A DNA stretch of 51,619 bases from Acidobacteriaceae bacterium (GTDB taxonomy: Bacteria; Acidobacteriota; Terriglobia; Terriglobales; Acidobacteriaceae): contig PMYL01000006.1 in NCBI GenBank assembly GCA_003170825.1, positions 1 to 51,619 of the forward strand. Reading direction: 5' to 3'. The notes under the pieces are model-generated. The model ran no database searches. It worked only from the letters and a program-made list of their open reading frames with translations, and had not been told where the DNA came from. The position numbers and the translations under genes were made by a program. Numbering within the stretch: position 1 is the stretch's first letter; every line of letters starts with the position of its first letter. Positions 26,640 through 34,903 of the stretch are shown here, one piece after another.

Positions 26640-27818
26640 TCAATAGCTCCGTATCTGTTCGATGTATCCCAAAAAATTTCGCTTCATTTCCAGGACCGAA
26701 TCGCCGCCGAATTTTTGCTGGGCCAGCGCCGCGACGGTGAGGGCGACCATGGCTTCAGCGGCCACGCCGGCGGCCGGGACCACGCAAATGTCCGAACGCT
26801 CGTAGCTGGCGCTGGTGGGCTCGCGAGTGTCAAAGCGCACCGATTCAAGCGGCTTGCGCAGGGTCGAGATGGGCTTCAGGTAGCCGCGCACCACAATCTC
26901 TTCGCCGTTGGAGACGCCGCCCTCGATGCCCCCGGCGTTGTTCCGCGGGCGGGTGAAGCGAGTGGGGCTGGCGGTAGATTCGGCCGCGTAGTGGATGGGA
27001 TCGTGGACTTGAGAGCCGAAGGACTCGGCGGCAACCACGCCGCGGCCGATCTCGACCGCCTTGACCGCCTGAATGCTCATCACCGACCAGGCCAGCAGGC
27101 CGTCGAGCCGCTCATCCCAGTTGGCGTAAGTGCCCAGGCCAGCGGGTGCGCCGTGAACCACCACTTCAAAGACGCCGCCCACGGTGTCGCCGGTGCGGGA
27201 GACTTCCTCGACCTCTTCTTTCATGCGGGCTTCGGTGGCGGGATCGACGCAACTGAGGAGGATTTCGTCCTTGGCGGCGACGGCGGCGATCTCGTCCCAA
27301 GTGGCGGCGCGGGCGAGCTCGACGCGGCCCACGCGGATGACGTGGCTGGCGACCTCGATGCCCAGCGTTCGCAGCATCAGCTTGGCGAAGGCTCCGGCGG
27401 CCACGCGGGCGGCGGACTCGCGGGCCGAGGCGCGCTCCAGCACGTAGCGGGCGTCAGGGAAGTTGTACTTGAGGGCGCCGGCCAGGTCCGCGTGTCCGGG
27501 GCGCGGCGAGGCCACCGCCTGGTGCAGGGCCGGGTCGCCGGCCTCGACGGGGAGCTTGTCTTCCCAGTTCTTCCAGTCGCGGTTGACGATTTCTATAGCA
27601 ATCGGCGAGCCGATGGTCTTGCCGTGACGCACGCCGGAGAGGACGTGGGCCTTGTCGGTTTCGATCTTCATGCGCCCGCCGCGGCCGTAGCCCTGCTGGC
27701 GCCGCCACAGCTCGCGGTTGACGAAGTCGAGATCGACAGGGACGCCGGCCGGCAATCCGGAGACCAGCGCAATTAGCGCCTCCCCATGCGACTCGCCGGC
27801 AGTTGAGAAACGGATCAT
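26640..27818 (-). CDS. aroC: Chorismate synthase AroC
   Basis: 392 residues from the ATG at 27818. The enzyme makes chorismate from EPSP using reduced FMN. Signature segments: MIRFSTAGESHGEALIALVS, RRQQGYGRGGRMKIETDKAH, GVRHGKTIGSPIAIEIVNRD, RPGHADLAGALKYNF, RASARESAARVAAGAFAK and NNAGGIEGGVSNGEEIVVRG. It is the first gene of aroC-def-fmt-rsmB and divergent to the EVE-domain gene. The start lacks an evident ribosome-binding site. AroB lies 9 kb away on the other strand. Confidence 0.98.
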   Translation of the reverse strand: MIRFSTAGESHGEALIALVSGLPAGVPVDLDFVNRELWRRQQGYGRGGRMKIETDKAHVLSGVRHGKTIGSPIAIEIVNRDWKNWEDKLPVEAGDPALHQAVASPRPGHADLAGALKYNFPDARYVLERASARESAARVAAGAFAKLMLRTLGIEVASHVIRVGRVELARAATWDEIAAVAAKDEILLSCVDPATEARMKEEVEEVSRTGDTVGGVFEVVVHGAPAGLGTYANWDERLDGLLAWSVMSIQAVKAVEIGRGVVAAESFGSQVHDPIHYAAESTASPTRFTRPRNNAGGIEGGVSNGEEIVVRGYLKPISTLRKPLESVRFDTREPTSASYERSDICVVPAAGVAAEAMVALTVAALAQQKFGGDSVLEMKRNFLGYIEQIRSY

Positions 27819-27849
27819 ATTGATTTGATTGTAACGAAGATGCACGGAA

Positions 27850-27955
27850 TAGGGATGAGGAGACAGGGAACAGCGGGTTGCTGTGCCCCCACACCGTGCA
27901 TTTATCCCCGGAGCGCAGCGTTTGCTGTTCCTATTCCTTGTTCCCTGCCTTACGA
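27850..27955. repeat. GGGAACAG-type intergenic repeats (family E)
   Basis: The left part contains AATAGGGATGAGGAGACAGG followed by GAACAG, and the right part contains GCTGTTCCTATTCC and TTGTTCCCTG, giving an inverted arrangement. Similar GGGAACAGGGAT words occur near 2064-2085, 4103-4130, reversed at 11265-11285, and near 32949-33000. It fills the gap between the divergent aroC and EVE genes, so it overlaps their promoter region. Confidence 0.5.
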
Positions 27956-27963
27956 TGGAGCGC

Positions 27964-28344
27964 ATGGCCTGCTTCCTCTTCAAGACCGAGCCCGATGTCT
28001 ACTCCTTCGACGATTTCCTGCGGGACAAGGAGACGAACTGGGATGGCGTGACCAATCCCACTGCCGTGAAATACCTGCGCGAGATGAAGGCGGGGACGAA
28101 GTGGATCTTCTACCACACCGGCGACGAGCGCACCGCGCTGGGCACGGGAGCGGTGGTCAGCGTGGACCCCACCGATCCCAAGGTTCCCATCGTCAAGGTG
28201 AAGGTTGGTAAGCGGCTCAAGCAGCCCAAGACCCTGGCCGCCATCAAGGCCGAGCCGCTCTTTGCCGCCTCGCCGCTGGTCATCATCGGGCGGCTTTCCG
28301 TGGTTCCGCTGACCGAAGAGCAGTGGAATTGGTTTGTGGGGTGA
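27964..28344 (+). CDS. EVE-domain protein
   Basis: 126 residues from the ATG at 27964, which has GGAG just upstream; an ATG three codons earlier lacks this. The EVE fold (PUA-like, thymocyte nuclear protein 1 type) is clear from MACFLFKTEPDVYSFDDFLR, WDGVTNPTAVKYLREMKAGT, WIFYHTGDERTALGTGAVVS and LTEEQWNWFV at the end. EVE domains recognise modified bases in DNA or RNA. As a stand-alone gene its ligand is unknown. It is divergent to aroC. Confidence 0.93.
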   Translation: MACFLFKTEPDVYSFDDFLRDKETNWDGVTNPTAVKYLREMKAGTKWIFYHTGDERTALGTGAVVSVDPTDPKVPIVKVKVGKRLKQPKTLAAIKAEPLFAASPLVIIGRLSVVPLTEEQWNWFVG

Positions 28345-28373
28345 TTGAATTCCGGGCTACAATGTAGTAAGAT
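28345..28373 (+). promoter_or_regulatory. Promoter of the vapBC operon
   Basis: TTGAAT (28345-28350) and TAAGAT (28368-28373) are 17 bp apart, 28 bp before the start codon at 28402. This is a good sigma-70 arrangement; the -35 directly follows the stop of the EVE gene. Confidence 0.55.
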
Positions 28374-28401
28374 TTCCTTGTTTCCTTGATTGAGGCGCAT
28401 C

Positions 28402-28626
28402 ATGCTGGCCAAACTGACCGTCAAAAACCAGCTCACCCTCCCCAAGGCGGTGGTCACTCGCTTCCGTGGCGTGGAGTACTTCGACGTCAGCACGGACGGC
28501 TCCGCGATCCTGCTCAAGCCATTGAGGCCGAGCCGGATAGAGGAGGTCTGGGCGCACCTGGAGAAGCTGGGCATCACCGAGCAGGACGTGAGCGACGCCG
28601 TTGCCTGGGCACGCCAGAGCGAGTGA
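28402..28626 (+). CDS. AbrB/SpoVT-type antitoxin (VapB-like)
   Basis: 74 residues from the ATG at 28402 (an in-frame ATG lies 12 bp upstream). The N-terminus MLAKLTVKNQLTLPKAVVTR is the swapped-hairpin AbrB DNA-binding motif, and FDVSTDGSAILLKPLRPSRI completes the barrel. The C-terminal helices (EEVWAHLEKLGITEQDVSDA) would bind and block the PIN toxin. The stop overlaps the toxin start (GTGA). Confidence 0.88.
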   Translation: MLAKLTVKNQLTLPKAVVTRFRGVEYFDVSTDGSAILLKPLRPSRIEEVWAHLEKLGITEQDVSDAVAWARQSE

Positions 28627-29063
28627 CCGCACAGCCCACGCGCCGGGTGGTATTCGATACCAATGTCGTTCTGTCCGCGTTGCTGTTTCCCGCCGGTCGC
28701 TTGGCTTGGTTGCGGGCACACTGGCGCGAAGGTGGCGCAGTGCCGTTGGTCTCCCCGGCAACAGCGCGGGAACTGATGCGGGTTCTCGGCTATCCCAAGT
28801 TCCGGCTCTCTCAGCAATACCGCATGGAACTGCTGGCAATGTACATCCCTTACTCCGAGAGCCTCGATCCAGCGGACAAATGCCCCATTGTCTGCCGCGA
28901 TGCCAAGGATCAACCGTTGCTGGACCTGGCGCAAAGCGGCAATGCGAACTTTCTGGTGACGGGCGACGAGGATTTACTGGTTCTGGCTGGACAGACGACA
29001 TTTCTCATCGAGACGCCGGAGGAGTACGGGCAGAGAATCTCAGGAGTGGGACAGAAGCCTTAA
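28623..29063 (+). CDS. PIN-domain ribonuclease toxin (VapC-like)
   Basis: 146 residues from a GTG overlapping the antitoxin stop by 4 bp. The PIN acidic residues are visible: RRVVFDTNVVLSALLFPAG (first Asp), ATARELMRVL (Glu), KCPIVCRDAKDQPLLDLA (Asp pair) and FLVTGDEDLLVL (last Asp). This group (COG1569-like) is a putative toxin with RNase activity controlled by its AbrB-type partner. The arrangement antitoxin-toxin with overlap is standard for a type II module. Confidence 0.9.
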   Translation: MTAQPTRRVVFDTNVVLSALLFPAGRLAWLRAHWREGGAVPLVSPATARELMRVLGYPKFRLSQQYRMELLAMYIPYSESLDPADKCPIVCRDAKDQPLLDLAQSGNANFLVTGDEDLLVLAGQTTFLIETPEEYGQRISGVGQKP

Positions 29064-29084
29064 TCCAACAGTCCGGTACCGCGC

Positions 29085-29726
29085 TCAAGCCCAAGGAAGT
29101 TTCCCGCGACCCGCGCCTGAAACCGAGCGCGAGCGCCCTTCAGTGGCCACAGGTGCGGACACCTCACCACGATAGTGTTGAGAATCTGGCCTCCATGTGA
29201 AGAGCACACCCATTGTGTGGTCGCTCAACATTGTGCGGTCGTTCAACGCCGCTGCAAGATCGTGAGATAGGGTTAGCTTCACGGTGGAAAGAAGCATCGG
29301 TGCGTTTCGATTCAGAATTCTCGCGTATGCGTCGATGGTGTACTCACCCGCAAGAAACGCAAAGGTGGGAGCATCTTTCGGTGGCAAGAAGTGATGATTG
29401 GACGATACGCCGTCGTCCCCTACCCGCAGACCGCTGCCGATCTTCAATTCTTTGGTTTCGCCGTACATCCAGAAATTGAAAGTCTGTGTCGATTCGCCGT
29501 TCCGCACCTTAATGTAAAGGGCTTCAATGATGTAACCGCGTTTTCCCGTTGCAAAGAGTATTGTCCGGAAAAAGACCTTCGGCTGTTCGTTTTCGTAAAG
29601 AAATCCGATGAGCATTGGCTGTGTCATGCCGAGCTTGCCGCGTCGAAACAAAGTGAGCCACGCCACCGTAACGGAAAGCAACAGGGACACCACCGAGAGG
29701 AGAAGCGGAACGAATTCCATATGCAT
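29085..29726 (-). CDS. Hypothetical protein with N-terminal membrane helix
   Basis: 213 residues. A start at 29726 has AGGGG five bases upstream. MHMEFVPLLLSVVSLLLSVT followed by VAWLTLF forms one membrane helix, then RRGKLG gives a positive cytoplasmic side. The remainder is a soluble beta-rich domain (QPKVFFRTILFATGKRGYII, LAGEYTIDAYARILN), and the tail is basic and low in complexity. I recognise no family. The base composition is AT-richer than the neighbours, which suggests horizontal transfer along with the VapBC pair. Confidence 0.6.
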   Translation of the reverse strand: MHMEFVPLLLSVVSLLLSVTVAWLTLFRRGKLGMTQPMLIGFLYENEQPKVFFRTILFATGKRGYIIEALYIKVRNGESTQTFNFWMYGETKELKIGSGLRVGDDGVSSNHHFLPPKDAPTFAFLAGEYTIDAYARILNRNAPMLLSTVKLTLSHDLAAALNDRTMLSDHTMGVLFTWRPDSQHYRGEVSAPVATEGRSRSVSGAGRGKLPWA

Positions 29727-29771
29727 AAATCCCCTATCGTGTGACTGCCGTGTTCATTGACTCACTCATGG

Positions 29772-30767
29772 CTACTTACTGTCTTCGCCCAGCCACCGCT
29801 TGGTATTCAGCAACTGCCGCTGATCCAGCGCCCACACCTTGCCGGTCAACTCATCCGGGCCTTTGCCTTCTCTTGCACATTTATCGAATTCCCCGGCTAC
29901 GGCTTGCATTTTGGCGTCGAGATCGTCGAGGAAGTTGAGAACAATCGCCTCGGGGATCATGGGCAGCTTGGGAGAGCCGAACTCCAGCTTGCCGTGGTGC
30001 GACAGGATCATGTGCAGGACCAGCAGCTTCAACTTGGGCGGGAAGTTTGGCAGGCTGTCGATGGTTTTTTCTACCAGCGCCACGCCCATCTGAATGTGGC
30101 CCAGCAGGACGCCTTCCACGGTGTATTCGAAGCCGATCTCCCAGCTCAACTCGCGCACCTTGCCGATGTCGTGCAGGATCACGCCGGTGAGCAGCAGGTC
30201 GCGGTCGAGGAGCGGGTAGCTGGGCGCGACGCGGTCGGCCAGGGTGAGCAGGCTGACCACGTGCTCCAGTAGGCCGCCCAGCCAGGCGTGGTGGAGCTGC
30301 TTGGCGGCGGGAGCTTCGCGGTAGGCCTGCGCCAGCGCCGGGTCGGCCAGCAGGGTGGACAGCAGCAGCTTGAGGTCGGGGTTGGCGAGGCTGTCAACGA
30401 AACTGAGGAGCTGGCGCCAGAGGGTGGCGACGTCGTAGGTGGTGGAGGGCAGCAGGTCGGCCTTGTCCACCTCGCCGGGCGCGGCCTTGCGCAGTTGGTC
30501 GATCTTCATCTGCAGGCGGTCGTCGAAGCGCGAGGCGCTGCCGCGGGCCTTGACCACGTCGCCGCGCTCGAAGTCTTTGGCGATGCGCGGGTCTCCGGGC
30601 TCCCAAACGCGGCCTTCGAGCTGGCCGGTCTTGTCGCCCAGGATCAAGTTCAGGTAGGGCTTGTTGGTCTTGGTGGAGCGCTGCTGCTTGGCCAGGACGA
30701 GGAAGAATCCGTCGAAGGGTTTTCCTTCGTCAAAGGCGGCCAGATCGGCGATGTAGATGTCTTTCAT
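29772..30767 (-). CDS. YhaM/CbF-type 3'-5' exoribonuclease
   Basis: 331 residues. An N-terminal OB-fold (residues about 15-95: FDGFFLVLAKQQRSTKTNKP, LGDKTGQLEGRVWEPGDPRI) precedes an HD hydrolase domain. The HD metal site is seen in KQLHHAWLGGLLEHVVSLLT, LLTGVILHDIGKVRELSWEI and MILSHHGKLEFGSPKLPMIP. This OB-HD order is that of YhaM, a 3'-5' exoribonuclease of RNA turnover, rather than of dNTPases. It lies downstream of the PpiC-type gene on the same strand, separated by a terminator. Confidence 0.93.
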   Translation of the reverse strand: MKDIYIADLAAFDEGKPFDGFFLVLAKQQRSTKTNKPYLNLILGDKTGQLEGRVWEPGDPRIAKDFERGDVVKARGSASRFDDRLQMKIDQLRKAAPGEVDKADLLPSTTYDVATLWRQLLSFVDSLANPDLKLLLSTLLADPALAQAYREAPAAKQLHHAWLGGLLEHVVSLLTLADRVAPSYPLLDRDLLLTGVILHDIGKVRELSWEIGFEYTVEGVLLGHIQMGVALVEKTIDSLPNFPPKLKLLVLHMILSHHGKLEFGSPKLPMIPEAIVLNFLDDLDAKMQAVAGEFDKCAREGKGPDELTGKVWALDQRQLLNTKRWLGEDSK

Positions 30768-30805
30768 TCTGCCAAGAAGATTAACTTGAATTGCCCCATC
30801 TTGCC

Positions 30806-30846
30806 AAAAAACGAAACCGGGCCTGGGATTGAGGTCCCAGGCCCGG
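30806..30846 (-). terminator. Strong rho-independent terminator after the PpiC gene
   Basis: A perfect 12-bp GC stem (CCGGGCCTGGGA with TCCCAGGCCCGG at 30817-30846, 6-nt loop) is followed on the minus strand by TTTCGTTTTTTGG. It is 28 bp beyond the stop of the PpiC/SurA-like gene. Confidence 0.9.
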
Positions 30847-30874
30847 ATGGATTGTTGCTGCGGCTGCGGTGGCG

Positions 30875-32626
30875 CTATTGCGGTGTTTGCGGCGCAGGAG
30901 CCGGGGCGGGCGGCGGAGTCTGGGGGGCGGGCGCCGAGGGCGTGGCGCTCGAATCCTGCGCCGGGGCGGCGGGTTTTTGCGCAGGGGCCTTGGGCTTCTT
31001 GTTCTTGTCGGTCAGGCGGGTTTTTTCGCCGGTGGTGGTGATGGATTTCTTTTTCTTCTTGCTGGTATCGCCGGCGAGGCCCAGCGGACTGGCCTGGGTC
31101 TGGCGGTCGGCTACTTCGGCGGCGTCGGGCGAGGCAGGCGCAATCTTGTCCGGCTGCGATCCCTTGGCCTTGGGCTGCTTAGGCTGTTTGGCGCGATCGC
31201 TGAAGCGGGTTTTCTGCGTTGGCTTGGGCTTTGTTTCGAGGGGATTCACCGGCTCCTCGGCGCCATTCGCGGCTTGCTGCGTTGCGCCCGCGTCCTCGAC
31301 CCTGGTCTCGGACGCATTGGGAAGCGTCTTGGAGGGCGCCTGGCCGTAGCGAATCTTTTCCTTCTTGCCGGGCTTCATGCTGGCCGGCGTGGCCCCCTTG
31401 GCGTTCTTCTTTTTGTCCGGCGCCGGCGCGGCGGCTGGCTCAGGAGCGGCGGCTGTCGCGGCCTGCGGCGATTTCTGCCGGAACGTGCGGGTCGACTCGC
31501 GGAAGCGGACGCGCTCAATCTTCTTCTTTTTCTTGGGGGCCGGCGGGGTATAGGCGCTGTAGATCGGCTTGGTCTGTTTGGAGCTGGCGCCGGTGTCGGT
31601 AAAGCCCGGCTTGATGTCGATGTAGGAATCCTCGCGCATCTTGGTCAGATAGTCGCGCATGGCCGGCTCCATCCGGGCCATGTAGTACGCTTCCTCGGCC
31701 TGCTGCTCAACATCCTTGAACTCCGGAACGCCGCCGGGGACGTGTTGCTCCACTTTGAGGATGACGAGGCCCTGCTTGGTGCGGATGGGATCGGTGTACT
31801 GGCCCGCCTTGAGCGCGAAGGTCCGATCTTCAAGCACCTTGGCCAGGGTGCCGCGGCGGAACTGGCCCAGATCGCCACCCTCGGCGGCGGTGGGGCCGTC
31901 GCTGAAGGTTTTTGCCAACTGGCTGAAGTCGCCGCCGGCGTGGAGTTTGGCCTCAATGTCGTCGGCCTTGGCCTTGGCTGCCGCCAGTGTTGCCGGATCG
32001 TCGGGCTGAGCGCCCGCGGCGGGGGCGGCAGCGGAGACGAGGATCTCGCTCAGGCGCACACTCTCCGGCTGGGCGTACTCCTGCTTGTGCTGCTCAAAGT
32101 AGCGCTTCACCTCGCCGGGCGTGAACTGAACCTTGCGGCCCACCTGGTCGCGCATCACCAACTGGGTGATGATGCCGTTGCGGATGTTGGCCTTGAAGTC
32201 CTCGAACGAGACGCCCTGTTCCTTGGCCGCCTTTTCCAGGTCCTCCAGCGTTTCCATGTTGTATTGCTTGCGGATCTCGTTCAGCTTCTGGATGAGCTCG
32301 GTTTCGCCGTTGATGCCCAGTTCCTTGCCTTTGGAGAGCCAGAGCTGCTGGTCGATGAGGTTGCGCAGCAGGTCCCTGCGGGCCTCGGAGGTCTCCTGCA
32401 TGGTGGCGCCGTGCTGGCGCGCCTCGTTGTCCAGTTCCCTCTGCGCGCGGTCGTAGTCGGAGCGCGTGATGATCTGGTCGTTGATGCGGGCGATGATCTC
32501 CTCGACCGCAGTGCCGCCGTAGGGGCTCGCCGGCGCGGCCGGACGCGTTTGCGCCGGAGTGGAGCTTGCGAGCAGCAACGTGCCGAACACGAACGCCGCG
32601 GGAGTGCGAAAAAGATTCAGGGTCAT
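30875..32626 (-). CDS. PpiC/SurA-like peptidyl-prolyl isomerase with long Lys/Pro tail
   Basis: 583 residues from the ATG at 32626. Signal peptide MTLNLFRTPAAFVFGTLLLA; SurA-type N-domain (EEIIARINDQIITRSDYDRA, RRDLLRNLIDQQLWLSKGKE); then one parvulin domain near residues 215-320 (ESVRLSEILVSAAAPAAG, GGDFSQLAKTFSDGPTAAEG, GGDLGQFRRGTL). A chaperone/isomerase role for outer-membrane proteins is likely. The last 230 or so residues are low-complexity Lys/Pro/Ala with repeated basic units (IERVRFREST, KEKIRYGQAPS, QKTRFSDRAKQ, EKTRLTDKNKK), not part of known SurA. Followed by a strong terminator. Confidence 0.88.
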   Translation of the reverse strand: MTLNLFRTPAAFVFGTLLLASSTPAQTRPAAPASPYGGTAVEEIIARINDQIITRSDYDRAQRELDNEARQHGATMQETSEARRDLLRNLIDQQLWLSKGKELGINGETELIQKLNEIRKQYNMETLEDLEKAAKEQGVSFEDFKANIRNGIITQLVMRDQVGRKVQFTPGEVKRYFEQHKQEYAQPESVRLSEILVSAAAPAAGAQPDDPATLAAAKAKADDIEAKLHAGGDFSQLAKTFSDGPTAAEGGDLGQFRRGTLAKVLEDRTFALKAGQYTDPIRTKQGLVILKVEQHVPGGVPEFKDVEQQAEEAYYMARMEPAMRDYLTKMREDSYIDIKPGFTDTGASSKQTKPIYSAYTPPAPKKKKKIERVRFRESTRTFRQKSPQAATAAAPEPAAAPAPDKKKNAKGATPASMKPGKKEKIRYGQAPSKTLPNASETRVEDAGATQQAANGAEEPVNPLETKPKPTQKTRFSDRAKQPKQPKAKGSQPDKIAPASPDAAEVADRQTQASPLGLAGDTSKKKKKSITTTGEKTRLTDKNKKPKAPAQKPAAPAQDSSATPSAPAPQTPPPAPAPAPQTPQ

Positions 32627-33188
32627 AGGGTCAGGACATGGCCGGCGGCGACGAATCCCCGCCTGCTCCATAGACGCCATTGTAAATGCCTGGGCAGCAG
32701 GAAGGCGATTCCGGGCGCGAATCGGGCGAAATGCCCGACGAAAGAGGCTCATTCCGGCGGGTCATAGCTCGACAGATTGGAGAGGGAAAACCTGTTTTCG
32801 AAAAAAGCGGGTGTGCGGGCGTGGATGTTGCTGCGCAAACGCCCGTGCCTGGGCCGGCCAAAATGTTTGAAAATGCGTCAAAAAGGACCGATTTTGGGTT
32901 GTTTTTGGCCGCTTTTTGCGTAGAAACAGGGGTCGATTTGGCTACCGTTAGAGCAGGGAGCAGGGATCGGGGAACAGGGGCAGGGGGCAGGGGATCGGGC
33001 GGGGATCGGTGCCAAGTGTTCCAAGAAACGCCGCTGCTCTCTCGCGGAGTCGACGGGCCAGGGCCGGTCTCCTGCTCAAAGGCGAGACCTGGGGCATCCG
33101 GCGCTTGTACGGGAAACCTGGGATGCGGGCCACGCCTCCGGGCAATCATTTAGACTTTCAGTCGAGAACGGAAGGATCGTTGGAGCGT
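32627..33188. other. 560-bp divergent intergenic region with family E repeats
   Basis: It separates the PpiC and mod genes, which are divergently transcribed. It contains AGCAGGGAGCAGGGATCGG and GGGGAACAGGGGCAGGGGG words at about 32949-33003 (family E) and several short inverted repeats. A long open frame runs through 33009-33188 into mod, but codon usage and content there look non-coding. I identify no gene. Confidence 0.5.
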
Positions 33189-34898
33189 ATGCCGGAGCTT
33201 CAGTTCAAAGGGAAAGAGTTCGTCTACAACTACCATTTGACCGTGCCATTCCGCCCGCTTTTGCCGGACGCGGGCAAGTCCGTGGGCAAGCCGTCGCTCA
33301 ATGGCAACCTCATCATCCACGGCGACAACCTGCACGCGCTCAAGGCGCTGCTGCCCATGTACGCGGGCAAGGTGGACTGCATCTTCATTGACCCGCCGTA
33401 CAACACCGGGAAGGAAAGCTGGCGCTACAACGATAACGTCAACAGTCCGATGATGAGAGAGTGGCTTTCCACAAATCCGGTCAACGGTGAGGACATGCTA
33501 CGCCACGATAAGTGGTGTGCCATGATGCTTCCGAGGCTCTCGCTTCTATATGAATTATTGGCGGAGCATGGGATCATTTTTGTGACAATCGACGACAACG
33601 AACTTTATCATCTTAGGCTCCTGATGGACGAGAAATTCGGAGATGCCAACTGGGTTGGCACGATTGTATGGAAGAATGTTACCGACAACAATCCGACAAA
33701 CATCGCCATCGAACATGAGTACATTGTGTGCTTTGCTAAGAGCAAGAGCCTCATAGAGAAGGAATGGAAGTCCAAGGTTTCTGATGTCAAAGAGGTCTTG
33801 ATCAAAGTTGGCAGAGAGTTGATCGAAGCGAACCAAGATGATGATGCATTAAGATCGGCATACACCAAGTGGTTTCGAGAGCATAAGCCCCAGTTGTGGC
33901 CTCTTGACCGATATAAGTACATTGACCGAAATGGAATCTACACAGGAAGCCAAAGCGTCCACAACCCCGGAAGAGAGGGGTATCGGTACGATGTGCCGCA
34001 TGAAGTCACTGGAAGGCCTTGTAAAGAGCCTCTGATGGGCTACAGGTTTCCTTGGGAGACTATGAAGGGGCTACTTGAGCAGAAGAAGATTCTCTTCGGT
34101 GACGACGAGAATAAGATCGTTGAGCTAAAGGTCTATGCGCACGAATTTGAAGACAAACTTCCAAGCGTGATCAACCTAGATGGTCGCGTGGGCTCATATG
34201 AGCTTAGAGAGATTTTTCCGGAAAAGACAAAGGTGTTTGACAATCCAAAGCCATCACAGCTACTAAAGCAGCTATTCTCCTTCACCGTACGCCAAGATGG
34301 TTTGGTTCTTGATTCTTTTGCAGGTTCCGGCACGACTGGCCATGCGATTCTGAGCCTGAATGTTGAGGACCAAGGGACGCGCCGATTCATTCTTGTTGAG
34401 GGAGAAGACTATGCGGACGACTTGACGAGAGAGCGCGTACACCGAGTGGTTTCTGGTGTGGCAAATGCTGCGGACGAGGCCCTGAAACACGGGCTAGGCG
34501 GGAGCTTCACGTATTGTTCGTTAGGAGAGGCTCTAGACGTGGATAAGATTCTCACCGGCGAAACATTGCCCGATTATCTTTCTGTTGGCGCGTGGCTGTT
34601 TCATACGGCCACCGGCGAAGCCTTTGATGCGGCCAAGGCAAAGCCGAAGAACTGGTACCTGGGCGAGAGTGCGGCCTATCACGTTTGGCTTGTCTACCGC
34701 CCGGAGTTGGATTTTCTGAAATCCGCTGACGCGGCGCTAACTCTGGCTCTTGCAGAAAAGATTGCAAAGGCCAAACCCGCTGGAAAGAAGCATCTGGTTT
34801 TTGCTCCGGCAAAGTATGTGCCCAACAGCAAGCTGTTGCCAATGGGCGTGGAATATGCGCCGCTGCCGTTCGCCCTTTACCGGATTGAGAAGGGCTGA
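33189..34898 (+). CDS. mod: Type III restriction-modification DNA methyltransferase (Mod)
   Basis: 569 residues from the ATG at 33189 (GGAG upstream). An N6-adenine methyltransferase of the beta class: catalytic motif IDPPYNTGKESW at about residue 67 precedes the SAM motif LDSFAGSGTTGHAIL at about 375. It recognises the target sequence for the Res subunit and protects host DNA. NLIIHGDNLHALKALLPMYA and RHDKWCAMMLPRLSLLYELL match Mod proteins. The middle part (about 33.45-34.5 kb, including the target-recognition region) is visibly AT-richer than both ends, suggesting replacement by recombination. The res gene follows after 5 bp. Confidence 0.95.
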   Translation: MPELQFKGKEFVYNYHLTVPFRPLLPDAGKSVGKPSLNGNLIIHGDNLHALKALLPMYAGKVDCIFIDPPYNTGKESWRYNDNVNSPMMREWLSTNPVNGEDMLRHDKWCAMMLPRLSLLYELLAEHGIIFVTIDDNELYHLRLLMDEKFGDANWVGTIVWKNVTDNNPTNIAIEHEYIVCFAKSKSLIEKEWKSKVSDVKEVLIKVGRELIEANQDDDALRSAYTKWFREHKPQLWPLDRYKYIDRNGIYTGSQSVHNPGREGYRYDVPHEVTGRPCKEPLMGYRFPWETMKGLLEQKKILFGDDENKIVELKVYAHEFEDKLPSVINLDGRVGSYELREIFPEKTKVFDNPKPSQLLKQLFSFTVRQDGLVLDSFAGSGTTGHAILSLNVEDQGTRRFILVEGEDYADDLTRERVHRVVSGVANAADEALKHGLGGSFTYCSLGEALDVDKILTGETLPDYLSVGAWLFHTATGEAFDAAKAKPKNWYLGESAAYHVWLVYRPELDFLKSADAALTLALAEKIAKAKPAGKKHLVFAPAKYVPNSKLLPMGVEYAPLPFALYRIEKG

Positions 34899-34903
34899 CG
34901 CAG

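Noticed and set aside
30869..32767. A 632-codon open frame on the plus strand, antisense to the PpiC-type gene
   Set aside because: Its product is low-complexity Gly/Leu/Arg sequence mirroring the third-position GC bias of the real gene, which has a signal peptide, family motifs and a terminator.
33009..33188. A 60-residue N-terminal extension of Mod
   Set aside because: The extension is Arg/Gly/Pro-rich with no resemblance to Mod proteins, whose sequence begins at MPELQFKGKEFVYNYH behind a ribosome-binding site.
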